Virus record (IMG/VR): IMGVR_UViG_3300013102_000009
Location: 1 to 61,875 of that record
Strand: one strand, 5' to 3'
DNA length: 61,875 nt
From: a virus
Positions 6,492-16,692 of the stretch are shown here, piece by piece. A program made the translations under genes and the position numbers. How positions within the stretch are numbered: the first letter of the stretch is position 1; each line of letters starts with the position of its first letter. The notes below the pieces were generated by a model that saw only the letters and a program-made list of their open reading frames with translations, was not told the DNA's origin and did no database searches.

Positions 6492-7387
6492 TTTGGGTCC
6501 TTCGTGGTTACAGTCGTTACGGTGGTAATGGCCTTGATAGCCTCGCTAAGCCCCTGCGAGACAGCTTCCTTGATCACCGCTGGGTCAGCGTCGTCAAGGC
6601 CGTCTACGGTGGCTTGCAGCGCCTTCAGGGCACCTTCTACGCGGAGTCCAATCGTCTTGGCGTCCGCAAGTTCCTGCAAGGCAATGATCTTGTTGCCGTC
6701 GCGTGTGACCGGAGTCTTCCACACGGCAGAAGGGATGTTCGGAATGGTCACGATGTGGTGAGCCAAGCCGGGGTTCTTGACGTTGCCGTAGTCGTAGCCG
6801 TCAAAGAGGACATCTTTCAAGTACTGGATAACGCGATCTGCTTCAGCCACGGTAAATTCATCCTTTGGTGTAGTAATTTCTCCAGCGGGGCTTATGTAGT
6901 CCCCGATGACTTTCTCTGGCCTTGGACGCAGCCAGCCAAGCAATGCTCCTGTACCAAGCTGGTAGTAACCCAACGTAGCGAAGTGAGCAGGCTTGTCGCT
7001 GTACAGCGCCCCATCAACCCACTTGTGGGGAAGAGCAAAGCCGTCCTGCTGCACTGCGCCGATGTTCAGCACATCGGCCCACGAGACAGCGCCAGTGTGA
7101 CCGAACTGATTCAGGTAGTCTCCGTCAAAGACAAAGACATCCCCACGCTCTGGAATCTGGTTAGGGTTGGCAGGATCGTTGTAAATCTTGATCCAGTATT
7201 CTTCCGGTGCCACACGCATGAGGTCTCGTGCACCGTTGACACCGCCTACACATGTCTGCCACGGCACTCCAAAGATGTGCTGAGCATAGGCATCTACGAG
7301 GTCCACACACTGGAGACCGTAGTGGCCGTCAGGATCGAACTTGGTCCCTATAGCCGTGGAAAACCATTCTTCTTGTATTGGCTTCAC
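6488..7387 (-). CDS. endolysin with N-terminal CHAP amidase domain (299 aa)
   Basis: Peptidoglycan hydrolase for host lysis. The CHAP catalytic Cys is C27 in YGLQCVDLVDAY and the His is in NQFGHTGAVSW; a downstream polar residue completes the triad as in CHAP amidases/endopeptidases. The barrel is followed by GWLRPRPEKVI and then a C-terminal half (from about residue 150) typical of actinophage lysins, with helical repeats of unknown binding role. No signal peptide, so it depends on a holin. GTG start overlapping the upstream gene by four bases. Confidence 0.88.
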   Translation of the reverse strand: MKPIQEEWFSTAIGTKFDPDGHYGLQCVDLVDAYAQHIFGVPWQTCVGGVNGARDLMRVAPEEYWIKIYNDPANPNQIPERGDVFVFDGDYLNQFGHTGAVSWADVLNIGAVQQDGFALPHKWVDGALYSDKPAHFATLGYYQLGTGALLGWLRPRPEKVIGDYISPAGEITTPKDEFTVAEADRVIQYLKDVLFDGYDYGNVKNPGLAHHIVTIPNIPSAVWKTPVTRDGNKIIALQELADAKTIGLRVEGALKALQATVDGLDDADPAVIKEAVSQGLSEAIKAITTVTTVTTKDPK

Positions 7388-7773
7388 TGCAATTCCTCTG
7401 GACGTGGTGGAACGGGTTTGGGAGGCACAAGAGCTTCCAATACCCCAATGTGTGCTATCGCCTTCAGGATAATTCGATCCCTGAGCGTCAACTCCGTTTG
7501 CAGGCTCTCGACTTTCTCTTTCAGAACCTTGACTTCACTCGTGACAAATGTCATTTGTTCGGTGAAGTTGTTTGTTTGCGTCGTGATCTGAAGCTGCAAA
7601 CTCTCTACAATCTCGCCCCATGCTGTTGTAGTATCCCTAGCAGCTTCATTCTCGCTTGTTCGTTTGGCGATTGTGTTATCAATGAATGCCTTTATGACAA
7701 CCCCGAGAACACCACCGCCAAGAAGAAGACCACCAATTTGCAAACAGATTTGTACTATTTGTTCTACTGGCAT
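7384..7773 (-). CDS. membrane-anchored coiled-coil protein, lysis cassette (129 aa)
   Basis: One strong membrane segment near the N-terminus (IGGLLLGGGVLGVVIKAFI), then a long heptad-rich helix (EIVESLQLQITTQ...VTSEVKVLKEKVESLQTEL) and a proline-rich end PPKPVPPRP. Start taken at ATG 7773, as the frame further upstream runs through a terminator. Directly upstream of the endolysin, so it may be a second holin, a pinholin partner or a spanin-like factor. Confidence 0.65.
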   Translation of the reverse strand: MPVEQIVQICLQIGGLLLGGGVLGVVIKAFIDNTIAKRTSENEAARDTTTAWGEIVESLQLQITTQTNNFTEQMTFVTSEVKVLKEKVESLQTELTLRDRIILKAIAHIGVLEALVPPKPVPPRPEELQ

Positions 7774-7830
7774 CCCATGAACCTTGCGTAAAGTGACGTA
7801 TTCATGAATACCCCCATAATCTTGAAATGA

Positions 7831-7877
7831 AAAATTCCCCCTATACCATACTAGCATTCTGGTATAGAGGGAATTTT
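7831..7877 (-). terminator. intrinsic terminator before the lysis cassette
   Basis: Arms AAAATTCCCTCTATACCA and TGGTATAGGGGGAATTTT (minus strand, one G-T pair) enclose GAATGCTAGTA, followed by TC and further Ts. Lies between the C1q-like tail gene and the lysis genes. The loop contains TGCTAGTAT, resembling the extended -10 motif, so the element might combine stop and restart. Confidence 0.8.
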
Positions 7878-7884
7878 CTAAGTG

Positions 7885-8448
7885 TTACAAAGCCTTCAGC
7901 AACACCACAGACAAAACGTTATAGGTTGCATAAAGCGTGTTGATTGCTACCGAGCCTGTAGTACCTTGGATCAGCACACGCACCCGGAAGGTGTCACCTG
8001 CCACACAGTTGAAGATACCTGCCGCAGTGGAAGGACCAATACCTGCACCGGCAGGAGCGCCGGGGTTCAGTGCGCGGGAGAACGTCCCGCCGTTGCGCTG
8101 AAGCTGGAGGTCAACATAGCCGTTGGTCTGGGTTGTCAGCACAGAGGCGTTGAAGTAGTACAGTCCCGGCGTGGTGATCGTGACAGTACCTCCAGAGAAC
8201 GTCAGACCGTCATTGTAGCCGCCAGCGTTGATGGAGTAGGGAACAGTAGCTTCCACACCATTTGAGAGCGTCCACGTCGAACCTGCCGTCACAGAGCCAA
8301 GCAACGACTTCACAGTTTCCTGCTTGGTCATGCGAGCACCCAGACCACTCTCAATAGAGGAAGCCATGGTTGCCAGCAGCGTGTTCAGCTTGGCAGGGTC
8401 AGTAAGGTCCGGGTACCATACGTTTGATGTAGGGGTAAACTGTCCCAT
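7885..8448 (-). CDS. minor tail protein with C1q/TNF-like C-terminal domain (187 aa)
   Basis: Residues about 1-45 form an attachment part, and residues about 60-187 a beta jelly-roll with GLYYFNASVLTTQTNGYVDL and GDTFRVRVLIQGT strands, the pattern of C1q-like trimeric domains used by phages as receptor-binding tips. The conserved hydrophobic end (YNVLSVVLLKAL) fits a trimer interface. Probably a tail-tip or fibre protein. ATG start overlapping the coiled-coil gene by one base. Confidence 0.75.
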   Translation of the reverse strand: MGQFTPTSNVWYPDLTDPAKLNTLLATMASSIESGLGARMTKQETVKSLLGSVTAGSTWTLSNGVEATVPYSINAGGYNDGLTFSGGTVTITTPGLYYFNASVLTTQTNGYVDLQLQRNGGTFSRALNPGAPAGAGIGPSTAAGIFNCVAGDTFRVRVLIQGTTGSVAINTLYATYNVLSVVLLKAL

Positions 8449-8633
8449 TACGCTGTTACTCCCTCTGGCTCAACCTGCACCACAGGAGTGCCGTACTTGA
8501 TAAGCCCCTGTTGCGAGCCGTCTTCGGTGTCGATGTAGAATCCCTTGAGATTCAACAGAGCCGTCTTCAACGCAGTGACCTGCATTTTCAAACTCTCAAG
8601 TTGAATCGCGAGTTCGTTGATTTGTTCTTCCAT
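8448..8633 (-). CDS. short coiled-coil tail protein (61 aa)
   Basis: The first 30 residues are a heptad coiled coil (EEQINELAIQLESLKMQVTALK), followed by a short beta-rich end. It sits between two minor tail genes and probably trimerises as a connector or chaperone for the fibre. ATG start; three bases after the upstream gene. Confidence 0.65.
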   Translation of the reverse strand: MEEQINELAIQLESLKMQVTALKTALLNLKGFYIDTEDGSQQGLIKYGTPVVQVEPEGVTA

Positions 8634-8636
8634 TTC

Positions 8637-10823
8637 CTAGCTTTCGTAATAAGGCAGTGGAGCCACATTGACATTGGCGATAGTTTTCCCGTTATGCAGA
8701 GTGTTCCAATCCCCTACGGTCTTGCTCTCTGCAAACTCACCATTCAGCACAGAGATTGGATTGTAGGTCTTAGCCTCAGTCACCTGAATTGATTTTGGTG
8801 TAATGGTCTGATCTGTCACGCGGTAATAAGAACCGGCGTGGTAGATCGAATCGTTCAGAGGATTGAACCTGTCTGCACTGGTTCCCGGCTCTGAATAATC
8901 GGCTCGGCTTTCTACAAAGGTAATCGACGCTTCACCGGACCCATATTCAGCAGCGAGTTTGTGCCCGATATTCCATGCCATGAGTTGTTTAGTAATGAAC
9001 TTACTATCCAGTGTAATGCCCACGTCCTGAGCGGATCGTGGATTGCCGGTGTAAATCTTTTGCGGAACAGGTTCCTTCAAAGGCAAACCATAACCAACAA
9101 TGTAAAGTGCTGGGCGATCTGCTACACCTTCAGAAACACGGTATGGAGCACGCACAGTATCAATTGTGGGTGCCTGCATGGTGATTTGAATTTCACCAGA
9201 GACGCCGGTCGTGTTGACAGTGATGGAGCCACCATTGTCTTTCCACCATTGGGGATCAACAATGTAACCGTCGTTGCCGGTAATGACGTAGCTACCAAAG
9301 GCTGACGTGTAGGGAACAGGAACGCCGGAAACCGGAACAGGCTGATTCAGGAAGATAAAGGAATTGTTTGTCTGGACAACCTCAACCTTTGTCTCACCCT
9401 TTTCAAGGCTGTAGACAGAATCCGCTTTCCACATCACGTCGTAGTTGTCAGCGCCGGGAAGGCGTTCGTAGTAATTCACTTCCACCGACCTCGCCGTTTC
9501 CCTGTCCTGCATCTTCTCGACAAGTCCGCTCTTCTTCATGGTCCGTGACGGATAGAAGCCGGAGCCTCCTGTCGGCGTCCGCAACGATGCACGCGAGCGG
9601 AAGTTGATGGAGTCCTGTGAGAAGTAAATGTCCACATCAAGGATGGAGCAGAACTCACGAATCTTGTCCCACACGTTGCCGGTGAAGCCCGGAACAAAGT
9701 CAGGGAACTTGGCCAGTTCCGCAGCAGGGGCAGGGTAGTCAGTGAATAGGCTCAAGTTGATCTGCCACTGAGGGTAGTTCTCCTGCAAGGTGGCATCCTC
9801 AGTCATGAAGGCCACAGACGGCGCAATGTACGTCTTACCACTGATCAGTGCAGCATCGTAGCCCAAGTCCATCGTGAAGGGCTTAGGACGGTTCCTGAGT
9901 GTGCTGACGACACTGGAAACCGTAGAGTCTGTGTACACACTCTGCTGGGTTGTGTAGTTGTACTCCAGCAACCGGAACTGGACATCCACTTTGGTGGCGT
10001 CAGCTACGTTGGCATCCACCTTGACCAAGAAGCACACAGGCTGATTGTAGAGCGGGGCTTGCGTCCACGTCTTGAGTGTGGTAGTAGCTCCACTGCCGAT
10101 CTTCTCCAGCAGTGCCCACGCCGTGTCATTGCGCCGGATAGTGTAGATGACATTCTGCTGAAGGTGAGGCAAGAATGCCTGCACACGGTACTCCGAAACC
10201 TGACTGTCGATGAGCGCACCGAAGGTGATCCCCTGAGACAGGTTCACGTCAATGGTAGGAGCGTAGGCACCCAAGCTGCCTTCAGTCGTCACGTAGGAAC
10301 GGTACGTCGTAGGAGGTCCGTAGTAGCGCCACTTGTACACTGAGTCTGCCATGTAGCCAATGGAGCTAGTACTGGAGATGTAGTGCTTGAGGTTGCCTTC
10401 CACAGAGTACTTGGGTACACCGGCCATGAGGCACCAGTGTTCCAGCGCTTCGTAGGCAGGATACGTCAGAGTGTCGCCCTGCATGATGGGCAACGTGGTC
10501 TGTTCGGTGTTCAGTTTCTCAAAGATCGTACTCGCGTCAATCTGGGTGAGAGGGGACTGAGCTTTGCTCACGCTGGTCACACGTCCGCGCGTGACCTCTC
10601 CAGACTCCTGAGTGTAGTAATAGAAGCCGGTCCAGTCCCTTAGTGACACATCCGTGCCAACAAGAGCCTTGGGGTCTCCATCAAAGTCTGTCACCGTTGC
10701 GCTGAAGGTAGGAATCTGCCCTGAGCTATCGGTAGGGTTTACTGGCACGGCTGTGCTACGAATGTTGTAATTGGCAAGCTCACCAAGTGGTGTATTGGTG
10801 TCTGTCCGCTTGAGGCTTTCCAC
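8637..10823 (-). CDS. large minor tail/baseplate hub protein (728 aa)
   Basis: Follows the distal-tail gene as tail-associated lysin or hub proteins do. The N-terminal 200 residues (VSLRDWTGFYYYTQESGEVTRG) resemble siphophage tail-tip proteins; a laminin-G-like beta sandwich may occupy about 150-340; the C-terminal third is hub-like (SARDVGITLDSKFITKQ). No peptidase or lysozyme motif visible. GTG start in a TAGTG overlap. Confidence 0.75.
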   Translation of the reverse strand: MESLKRTDTNTPLGELANYNIRSTAVPVNPTDSSGQIPTFSATVTDFDGDPKALVGTDVSLRDWTGFYYYTQESGEVTRGRVTSVSKAQSPLTQIDASTIFEKLNTEQTTLPIMQGDTLTYPAYEALEHWCLMAGVPKYSVEGNLKHYISSTSSIGYMADSVYKWRYYGPPTTYRSYVTTEGSLGAYAPTIDVNLSQGITFGALIDSQVSEYRVQAFLPHLQQNVIYTIRRNDTAWALLEKIGSGATTTLKTWTQAPLYNQPVCFLVKVDANVADATKVDVQFRLLEYNYTTQQSVYTDSTVSSVVSTLRNRPKPFTMDLGYDAALISGKTYIAPSVAFMTEDATLQENYPQWQINLSLFTDYPAPAAELAKFPDFVPGFTGNVWDKIREFCSILDVDIYFSQDSINFRSRASLRTPTGGSGFYPSRTMKKSGLVEKMQDRETARSVEVNYYERLPGADNYDVMWKADSVYSLEKGETKVEVVQTNNSFIFLNQPVPVSGVPVPYTSAFGSYVITGNDGYIVDPQWWKDNGGSITVNTTGVSGEIQITMQAPTIDTVRAPYRVSEGVADRPALYIVGYGLPLKEPVPQKIYTGNPRSAQDVGITLDSKFITKQLMAWNIGHKLAAEYGSGEASITFVESRADYSEPGTSADRFNPLNDSIYHAGSYYRVTDQTITPKSIQVTEAKTYNPISVLNGEFAESKTVGDWNTLHNGKTIANVNVAPLPYYES

Positions 10824-11707
10824 TAAATAGTCCTGTTCGAGATGTTCTGAACTTCAGTGAAGTCCAAGGTCAAACCAATACGATCAATGACAGAGGATAC
10901 GAGAGTTCCTGCACCTGTACCTGAGAATTGCACAGCGCCTACACCTTGCCCCGGAGGCATGAATTCGTTTGGCTTGGTGGTTTGGTAATCCGTGGTGCCA
11001 AAGGTAATTCCACGCAAAAGCAGTGTGGAGCCAAGAGGCATGTAGATATCCAACTCCAGCATGGAATACGTGGTGTCAGTTGCCGCCAAAACTTCAGAAG
11101 AACCGCCAGTGAAGTTAGTGAAAGTGTTCAGAACAACCCAGCTATCAGTGGACGCATTGTAACCGCGCACCTTGATAGCTGCCCCACCTGTGGCGAAACC
11201 AAGCGCTGCCAGCCGGTAAGGCATTCCCGGTACACGAATGTGCCGCGTCCGCAAGACTCCCTCCAGCAGCACACCCGAACCAGAGAGAGCCTGTGTCAGG
11301 TGTAGTCGCCGGTTGGACCTGTAGCTGAGTGCGTTGGGGACTTGGGCAATAGGCCACGGAGACACGTAAGGGCGGCACCAGCCATTGGCTTGGTACGCCA
11401 GCATGTAAGGGTTGCTCCACCGAGCGGGAAGGATGTTGTCCTGCCCCGCAGAGGGGTCCGTCATGTAGAACGGACCCCCACCGAATTGGCCGTTGTAGGT
11501 GTTGATCAAATGCTGCAAGCCTGTAGAGCCAGACTTCCATCCAAGGGAGAAAGACTTGAATGCGGTGGGCGCACGATAAATGCTACGCCCACCACTTACA
11601 AGCTCTGTTACCTCAGTGTCAACCGTTGTGTCAAACGACATTCCTGATTCAGGAGGACGTACTTCTTGAATCGCTCCCGGAACACCGAAGTAAAATTTGT
11701 CAGCCAA
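10823..11707 (-). CDS. distal tail-type minor tail protein (294 aa)
   Basis: First gene after the tape measure. The N-terminus (FYFGVPGAIQEVRPPESGMSF) and the strand-rich middle (APTAFKSFSLGWKSGS..LQHLINTYNGQFGGGPFYMTDP) match the beginning of actinophage minor tail proteins equivalent to Dit. A carbohydrate-binding-like insertion lies around residues 140-240. It should cap the tube and hold the tip. TTG start with GTAGGA upstream, adjacent to the tape measure stop. Confidence 0.75.
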   Translation of the reverse strand: MADKFYFGVPGAIQEVRPPESGMSFDTTVDTEVTELVSGGRSIYRAPTAFKSFSLGWKSGSTGLQHLINTYNGQFGGGPFYMTDPSAGQDNILPARWSNPYMLAYQANGWCRPYVSPWPIAQVPNALSYRSNRRLHLTQALSGSGVLLEGVLRTRHIRVPGMPYRLAALGFATGGAAIKVRGYNASTDSWVVLNTFTNFTGGSSEVLAATDTTYSMLELDIYMPLGSTLLLRGITFGTTDYQTTKPNEFMPPGQGVGAVQFSGTGAGTLVSSVIDRIGLTLDFTEVQNISNRTI

Positions 11708-11708
11708 T

Positions 11709-14700
11709 TTATCCTACGCCCTTGCTTGCCAGAATTGCAGTTCCTTCAGCCACCGTAGATGCGAGCTTTTCAACACCTGCATAAAGATCAACAGGGCGAT
11801 CAGCGAGCCGCAGTATAGTGGCAAGATTATCTGCTGTCAATTCTACCAGCATGGCTCCACCGCCCCCAGTACCTCCGCCGGAGCCTCCACCAACCTTGCC
11901 GCCGCTGGAGAAATGAGGCATCTGCATGTTGTTCATGGCGTTCATGACATCCGTGCCCCAGAAATCCACGGCACGCTTCTTCATGATGAACTCTTCGGAC
12001 TGGATGCCAACCAAGCCCTTGCCGTCAACCTTGGCAAGCATGTTGTCCTTGCTAAGGTTTGACGGAGCCTTCCCCGGTATTAGCCCACCGTCAGAGAAGC
12101 CTTGAACCACGCCACCCTTGCTGTACGCAGAAGCTTCAGCGAGACCTTTGAGGTCCATACCAGCCGCGCTAAAGATAGGCTTGATCTGGCGGATCATTGC
12201 CTCCAGCTTGGCCTTAGCTTTTGTCGTGTCTGCGTCAATGTCGATAGTGCTTGACTTGTAGGCAGGGATAGAGTTGATAGCCCCAGCCAAGTCCCTAGCG
12301 TTGGCTGCACCAGCGCCGAAGTCGTTCTCAGAGTCAGTCACCACGCGGTAAGGTACCTTGTAGATCGTGTCAATGTAACGCTGAGTAGTACCGATCAAAG
12401 CATTCAACGAGCCTTGGTTGTAGCCCATCTGCGACACCTGAATACCGAAGGTGTTTGTCAGACCAGCAGCGTAGTTGGCTACCTGCTGCTGACTTGCACC
12501 TGTAGCAGCATAGGCAGCAACCATGTCGATCATCTTGGACTCAAGGCCACGGAGAGCTTCACGGTTTGCGATAGCCGCATCCGAGTAACCGTCCAGCGCG
12601 TACATACCTTGCTCAAGAGAGGTTTGAGTTTTCTTGTTGGCGTCAATATCCCTCTGCTTGGCAGAAGCCGCGTCAAGCGCCTTCTGTTCCTGAGCAGCGT
12701 AGTCAGCAGCACGATCAACTTCTCCATACTTGATGGAGATGTCTTTCTCAATCCCAGCCTTGCGAGCGTTGACCATTTCGTCGTTACGCTCATTGTTGAG
12801 TTCCTTCTGCTTCTCAATGAGGTCACTGATCTGCTGAAGTTCATCTTCACGCTTCTTGGCGATAGCATTCAGGGCAGAGTGGTACTCATCCGTGGCCTTC
12901 TGGAGACCGTGCTGCTGATCAAAAGCACTTTGCAGGCCAGTCTTCAAACGGTTGGCGTAATCCTCAGCAGCTTGGGTGGCACTGTCAATGCCGTCCTTCA
13001 TGTCGTCGCCAGCCTTCTTACCGGCGTCGCCAGCCTTCTTGGCTGCTTCCTTCACCTTGTCATAGCCGTTTGAAAGGCCACCAAAGTTAGGAGTGGCTGC
13101 TGCTGTAGGTGCAGCCTTCACCTGAGACGGCGCGGCACCAGCAGTGCCAGTGCTCAACTTGCTCTTGTAGTTGTTGAGCATACTGTTGGCGATCTTCTTG
13201 ACTCCGCCAAGACCGAAGCTCTCCATCATGCCAGCGACGTTACTCACGACACCCTGAAGGCTGAACAGTTCAGCGCGCGTGTAGTTGCTGAAGTTCATGA
13301 CGTTGGCAATGGCAGCCGAAGTATCAGTGTTGATCTTCGCTTCGTACTTGCCGTTCACGATGTCAACAATGTACTGCTGCATCCGGGCCGCGTTTTCGTT
13401 GGCCGGATCAGTCAGTGCCGCAAGGACAACCTCATAAGGCTCACCAGTGATCGTGGAAACATCCTGTGCAAGCTGAAGCACAGCCTGCTGTGCAGGAGTC
13501 GTGTCCGCAGCAATCGCCATGTGAGGATTGTTGTTCTTGAGGAAGTCACGCAACGTCTGATCAAACACCGACAGGTCAGACAGGGCTTTGTCAGTGTCCA
13601 CGTTCACCGGCAGGTCTACACCCTCACCGAAGATGCTAGCCACGCCCTGCTTCGCCTGTTCTGCCACAGCGCTGACCTGTGCAGGATCAATACCGCGAGC
13701 AGCCATTTCCTGTGTCAGACCATCAACGAACGCCGTGTAGTCAGCCGTTGCCTGCTGAGTTGACTTTCCAGTGGTTTCAATGAGGTTCTGCTGTTCCCGA
13801 GCAGCGGCAGCCAAAGCCTCTTGGTAGTTCGCAATGTTCTCGCGCCCACCTTCAGTGGATGTGCTGAAGTCCAGTGAGTTAGCGAGACCTTCACCCAGAT
13901 TGTTCAAAGCCTCTTGGGTGGCAGATTCCGCATTGGCGATACCAAAAATCTGGTCAATCAGCTTGTCGATCTTGTCAGCAGCGGTTTCCGCTTTGTCACC
14001 GACATCTCCGATTTCCTTAGTGAGTCCGTCAACAGACGGGGCAGCATTAGCGGCAGCGTCACCGACACCGCCAGCAGCCTTGTCAACGTCCTTCAGGTTC
14101 TCAGTTGCGGCAGCAGACTTCTCGCCAACCTCAGTGACCTTGTTCTTGATCCACTCAAGGCGACCGTCGAAGTCCTTGTTCTGCATGTCCCCGAAGTCTG
14201 CGAAGCCCTTCTTGCGAGCAACTTCGTCAAGTACCTTGATGACTTCCTTGCCAGCGTCACGGCCCTTCAGGGCAGCGGCAGCCAGCTTCTCAAAGGGGAC
14301 ACCAGCCTGACGTGCAACCTCAGTCAGTGACTTGTTCAAGTTGCCTACAGCAATGCCGTCCATCCACGAAACCTTGATCTGGTCAAGGGCTTCAGCAGAG
14401 GCACGCTTGGCAGCGTCGGCACCCTGACCCATGGCGCGAGCCATTTGATCAGCAGCCTGAGAAGTCTCTTCAGCAGACGTGATCATGGTGGTACCGATCA
14501 GAGCCGCAGCGCCAATCAGCACACCCACAGGACCACCGGCAAGACCGAGAGCAGCGGAACCGAGAGACTTCATGCCCCCACCCAGACGCCCAAGAGCGCC
14601 GGTTGCCGTGGTAGCAGTAGGAGCAAGGACACCGATGGAACCGGCAGTGCCAGCCTTGATTGCGCTGTTGGAAGTGGTTGCAGCGATGGACAGCGCCTTG

Positions 14701-16652
14701 AAAGCTCCAGCGTTCTGGATCAGAGACGCGGCGTACTGAGCAGAAGCACCCTTGGCCATGAGCATAGTCATGGCTACCTGCTGGATCGTACCCTTAGCGG
14801 TCAGACCTGACTTGAGGGTACCGGCACCCAAGACCTGCTGGAAACCGACCATGCCAGCAAGCGTGAACGCCTGTGCAGCCTTGAACGCGAGCAGGACACC
14901 GACAACGGTACCCAGACCCAAGAAGGCGTTGATGAACGTAGTGATTGCAGGAGAGGACTTTGCCAGCCGGTCAGCAGCAGTGGTGATGTTCAGAACGGTG
15001 TCAGCCAATGTGCTGAGGATACCGCCCTCACCCAGCGAACCCTTGGCCAGCGTGTCCATGAGGTTCTGAATGGAGTTGGAAATACGCTTGATCTTCGCGT
15101 CCATGGTCTCGAAGACGCCCTGCGTGCTTTCCTTCAGGAATGATCCCTCAGAGAAGGCAGTGGAGGCGTTCTTCAGGGAGTCACCGAAGACACCGTAGCC
15201 GTTGGCCAGACCAAGGATGAACTGCTTGTCAAAGACGTTCTTGGCTCCAATGTCATCCAGCACACCGGAGACAGAGCCGGTGTCAGCAATCGCCTGCTTG
15301 ATACCTCCGATGTACTTGTAGAAGAACGCGGAAGGGTCAGTCTTCAGCAGGTTCTTGGCAGCGTCGTCAGTTTCGCCAGTGTACTTGGCAAACTTGTGGA
15401 AAGCCTGCCCACCTTCATCAGCAGAGCGGGAGAGTCCAAGCATGATGCGCTGGAACGCACCACGAGCCAGTTCAGGACGGATACGCACGGATGCCAGCGC
15501 ACCGGAGAGACCCACAACCTGATCAGCCGTGAAGCCGAACTGTGCACCGGCAGCAGCAATCTGGTTGGTGACAGCAATGATTTCGGTTTCCGTAGCGGCA
15601 GACTTCACACCGACGTAGGCGATAGAGGAACCGATCTTGTTGAAGAAGTCCTCTTGCTTTCGGAGCGGATCAAAGCTATTCTGGAGACGGCCAAAGGCAG
15701 TAGAGGCTTCGTCAAGAGAGACGTTCGATGCAGCACCGAAGCGTGCAACCGTTTCGGTGAACGCGCCGATTTCCTCTCCAGCGATACCAAGCTGACCGCC
15801 AATGGTGGAGATGTTCGCGAACTCACCGAACGTCAACGGAATCTCCGTGGCCAGTGACTTGAGTTCCTGACGAAGGTCAGCGAAGCTTGTAGTAGTCGAG
15901 TCCTTGAGTGAGTCGTTGGTACGGATCACCTGTGCGAAGTCGCGTTCATAGGCGATAGCCACAGCAGACGTGGCAACAGGGATCGACATCAGGGCAGCAC
16001 TGATTACGGTGAAGGTCTGCCCCACGTCATAGAGCAGGTAGCGCGAGTTGCTGAGGCTGTCATTGAGACTCATGGAGCCGGAAGCAGCCTTCTGCTGTGC
16101 CTGTGCAAGGCGAAGCTGAGTAAGCTCTGTACGAGCCGTAGCGCTGGCAAGCTGCTGCTGTGCCATAGCTCCACGAGTAGAAGCAGCCGTGGTGCGTTCT
16201 GTCTCCGTAGCGAGCCTCTGAGCGCCGATAGCTGCCTGTGCATCCATACGCACGCGAGCTTCAGCGTCACGGCGTGCAGAAGTAGCAGCGGCTCCCAGAC
16301 CGCTGGCCACACCACCCTGACGGATGCGAGCAATCTTCGCTTCAGCAAGTGCCTGTTCACGCGCGGTCTTAGCCAGCTTGGAAGAGTTGTTGATGCGTAC
16401 ACCATCGGCACGAGCAGCTTCAGTGGTTGCCTTGGCACGGTCACGGTCAGAACGGATCAACGCAGCGTTCGCGCGAGTCAGTTCAGCCATGCTCTTGGCT
16501 ACAGAGTCAAGGTTTCCCTGAGCACCTTTGAGGGCACCATCAAGATTGCGGAGAGTTTTGTCAAGGTCTTTGGCCGTATTGTCAAGGTTCCGCAAACCCT
16601 TTTCTGACTCGGCTGTGCTAATTACCACACTAGCGTTGAAATCGCCGGACAC
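11709..16652 (-). CDS. tape measure protein (1647 aa)
   Basis: The longest gene. N-terminal 230 residues are Ala/Arg-rich coiled coil; residues about 230-480 resemble the phage tail tape measure core domain (ISTIGGQLGIAGEEIGAF); two hydrophobic segments follow (FLGLGTVVGVLLAF and GPVGVLIGAAALIG), then long helices. At about 1.5 angstrom per residue the tail would be near 245 nm. GTG start chosen with AAGGGG upstream. It has its own promoter-like site and sits behind a terminator. Confidence 0.93.
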   Translation of the reverse strand: MSGDFNASVVISTAESEKGLRNLDNTAKDLDKTLRNLDGALKGAQGNLDSVAKSMAELTRANAALIRSDRDRAKATTEAARADGVRINNSSKLAKTAREQALAEAKIARIRQGGVASGLGAAATSARRDAEARVRMDAQAAIGAQRLATETERTTAASTRGAMAQQQLASATARTELTQLRLAQAQQKAASGSMSLNDSLSNSRYLLYDVGQTFTVISAALMSIPVATSAVAIAYERDFAQVIRTNDSLKDSTTTSFADLRQELKSLATEIPLTFGEFANISTIGGQLGIAGEEIGAFTETVARFGAASNVSLDEASTAFGRLQNSFDPLRKQEDFFNKIGSSIAYVGVKSAATETEIIAVTNQIAAAGAQFGFTADQVVGLSGALASVRIRPELARGAFQRIMLGLSRSADEGGQAFHKFAKYTGETDDAAKNLLKTDPSAFFYKYIGGIKQAIADTGSVSGVLDDIGAKNVFDKQFILGLANGYGVFGDSLKNASTAFSEGSFLKESTQGVFETMDAKIKRISNSIQNLMDTLAKGSLGEGGILSTLADTVLNITTAADRLAKSSPAITTFINAFLGLGTVVGVLLAFKAAQAFTLAGMVGFQQVLGAGTLKSGLTAKGTIQQVAMTMLMAKGASAQYAASLIQNAGAFKALSIAATTSNSAIKAGTAGSIGVLAPTATTATGALGRLGGGMKSLGSAALGLAGGPVGVLIGAAALIGTTMITSAEETSQAADQMARAMGQGADAAKRASAEALDQIKVSWMDGIAVGNLNKSLTEVARQAGVPFEKLAAAALKGRDAGKEVIKVLDEVARKKGFADFGDMQNKDFDGRLEWIKNKVTEVGEKSAAATENLKDVDKAAGGVGDAAANAAPSVDGLTKEIGDVGDKAETAADKIDKLIDQIFGIANAESATQEALNNLGEGLANSLDFSTSTEGGRENIANYQEALAAAAREQQNLIETTGKSTQQATADYTAFVDGLTQEMAARGIDPAQVSAVAEQAKQGVASIFGEGVDLPVNVDTDKALSDLSVFDQTLRDFLKNNNPHMAIAADTTPAQQAVLQLAQDVSTITGEPYEVVLAALTDPANENAARMQQYIVDIVNGKYEAKINTDTSAAIANVMNFSNYTRAELFSLQGVVSNVAGMMESFGLGGVKKIANSMLNNYKSKLSTGTAGAAPSQVKAAPTAAATPNFGGLSNGYDKVKEAAKKAGDAGKKAGDDMKDGIDSATQAAEDYANRLKTGLQSAFDQQHGLQKATDEYHSALNAIAKKREDELQQISDLIEKQKELNNERNDEMVNARKAGIEKDISIKYGEVDRAADYAAQEQKALDAASAKQRDIDANKKTQTSLEQGMYALDGYSDAAIANREALRGLESKMIDMVAAYAATGASQQQVANYAAGLTNTFGIQVSQMGYNQGSLNALIGTTQRYIDTIYKVPYRVVTDSENDFGAGAANARDLAGAINSIPAYKSSTIDIDADTTKAKAKLEAMIRQIKPIFSAAGMDLKGLAEASAYSKGGVVQGFSDGGLIPGKAPSNLSKDNMLAKVDGKGLVGIQSEEFIMKKRAVDFWGTDVMNAMNNMQMPHFSSGGKVGGGSGGGTGGGGAMLVELTADNLATILRLADRPVDLYAGVEKLASTVAEGTAILASKGVG

Positions 16653-16660
16653 ACGCGCCC

Positions 16661-16692
16661 CTTATATCATAGGAATTGAACTATGTCAATTC
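16661..16692 (-). promoter_or_regulatory. promoter with overlapping palindrome before the tape measure
   Basis: Minus strand TTGACA (16689-16684), 17-base spacer, TATAAG (16666-16661) with an extended TGA in front. GAATTGA and TCAATTC (16673-16679 and 16686-16692) form a palindrome over the -35, suitable for an operator. The -10 ends only about nine bases before the GTG at 16652, so the leader would be very short or absent. Confidence 0.6.

Noticed and set aside
6464-7591. Long + strand open frame (375 codons) opposite the endolysin
   Set aside because: The minus-strand endolysin and holin have motifs, ribosome sites and overlaps; the + frame is a shadow rich in Val, Arg and Ser without domains.
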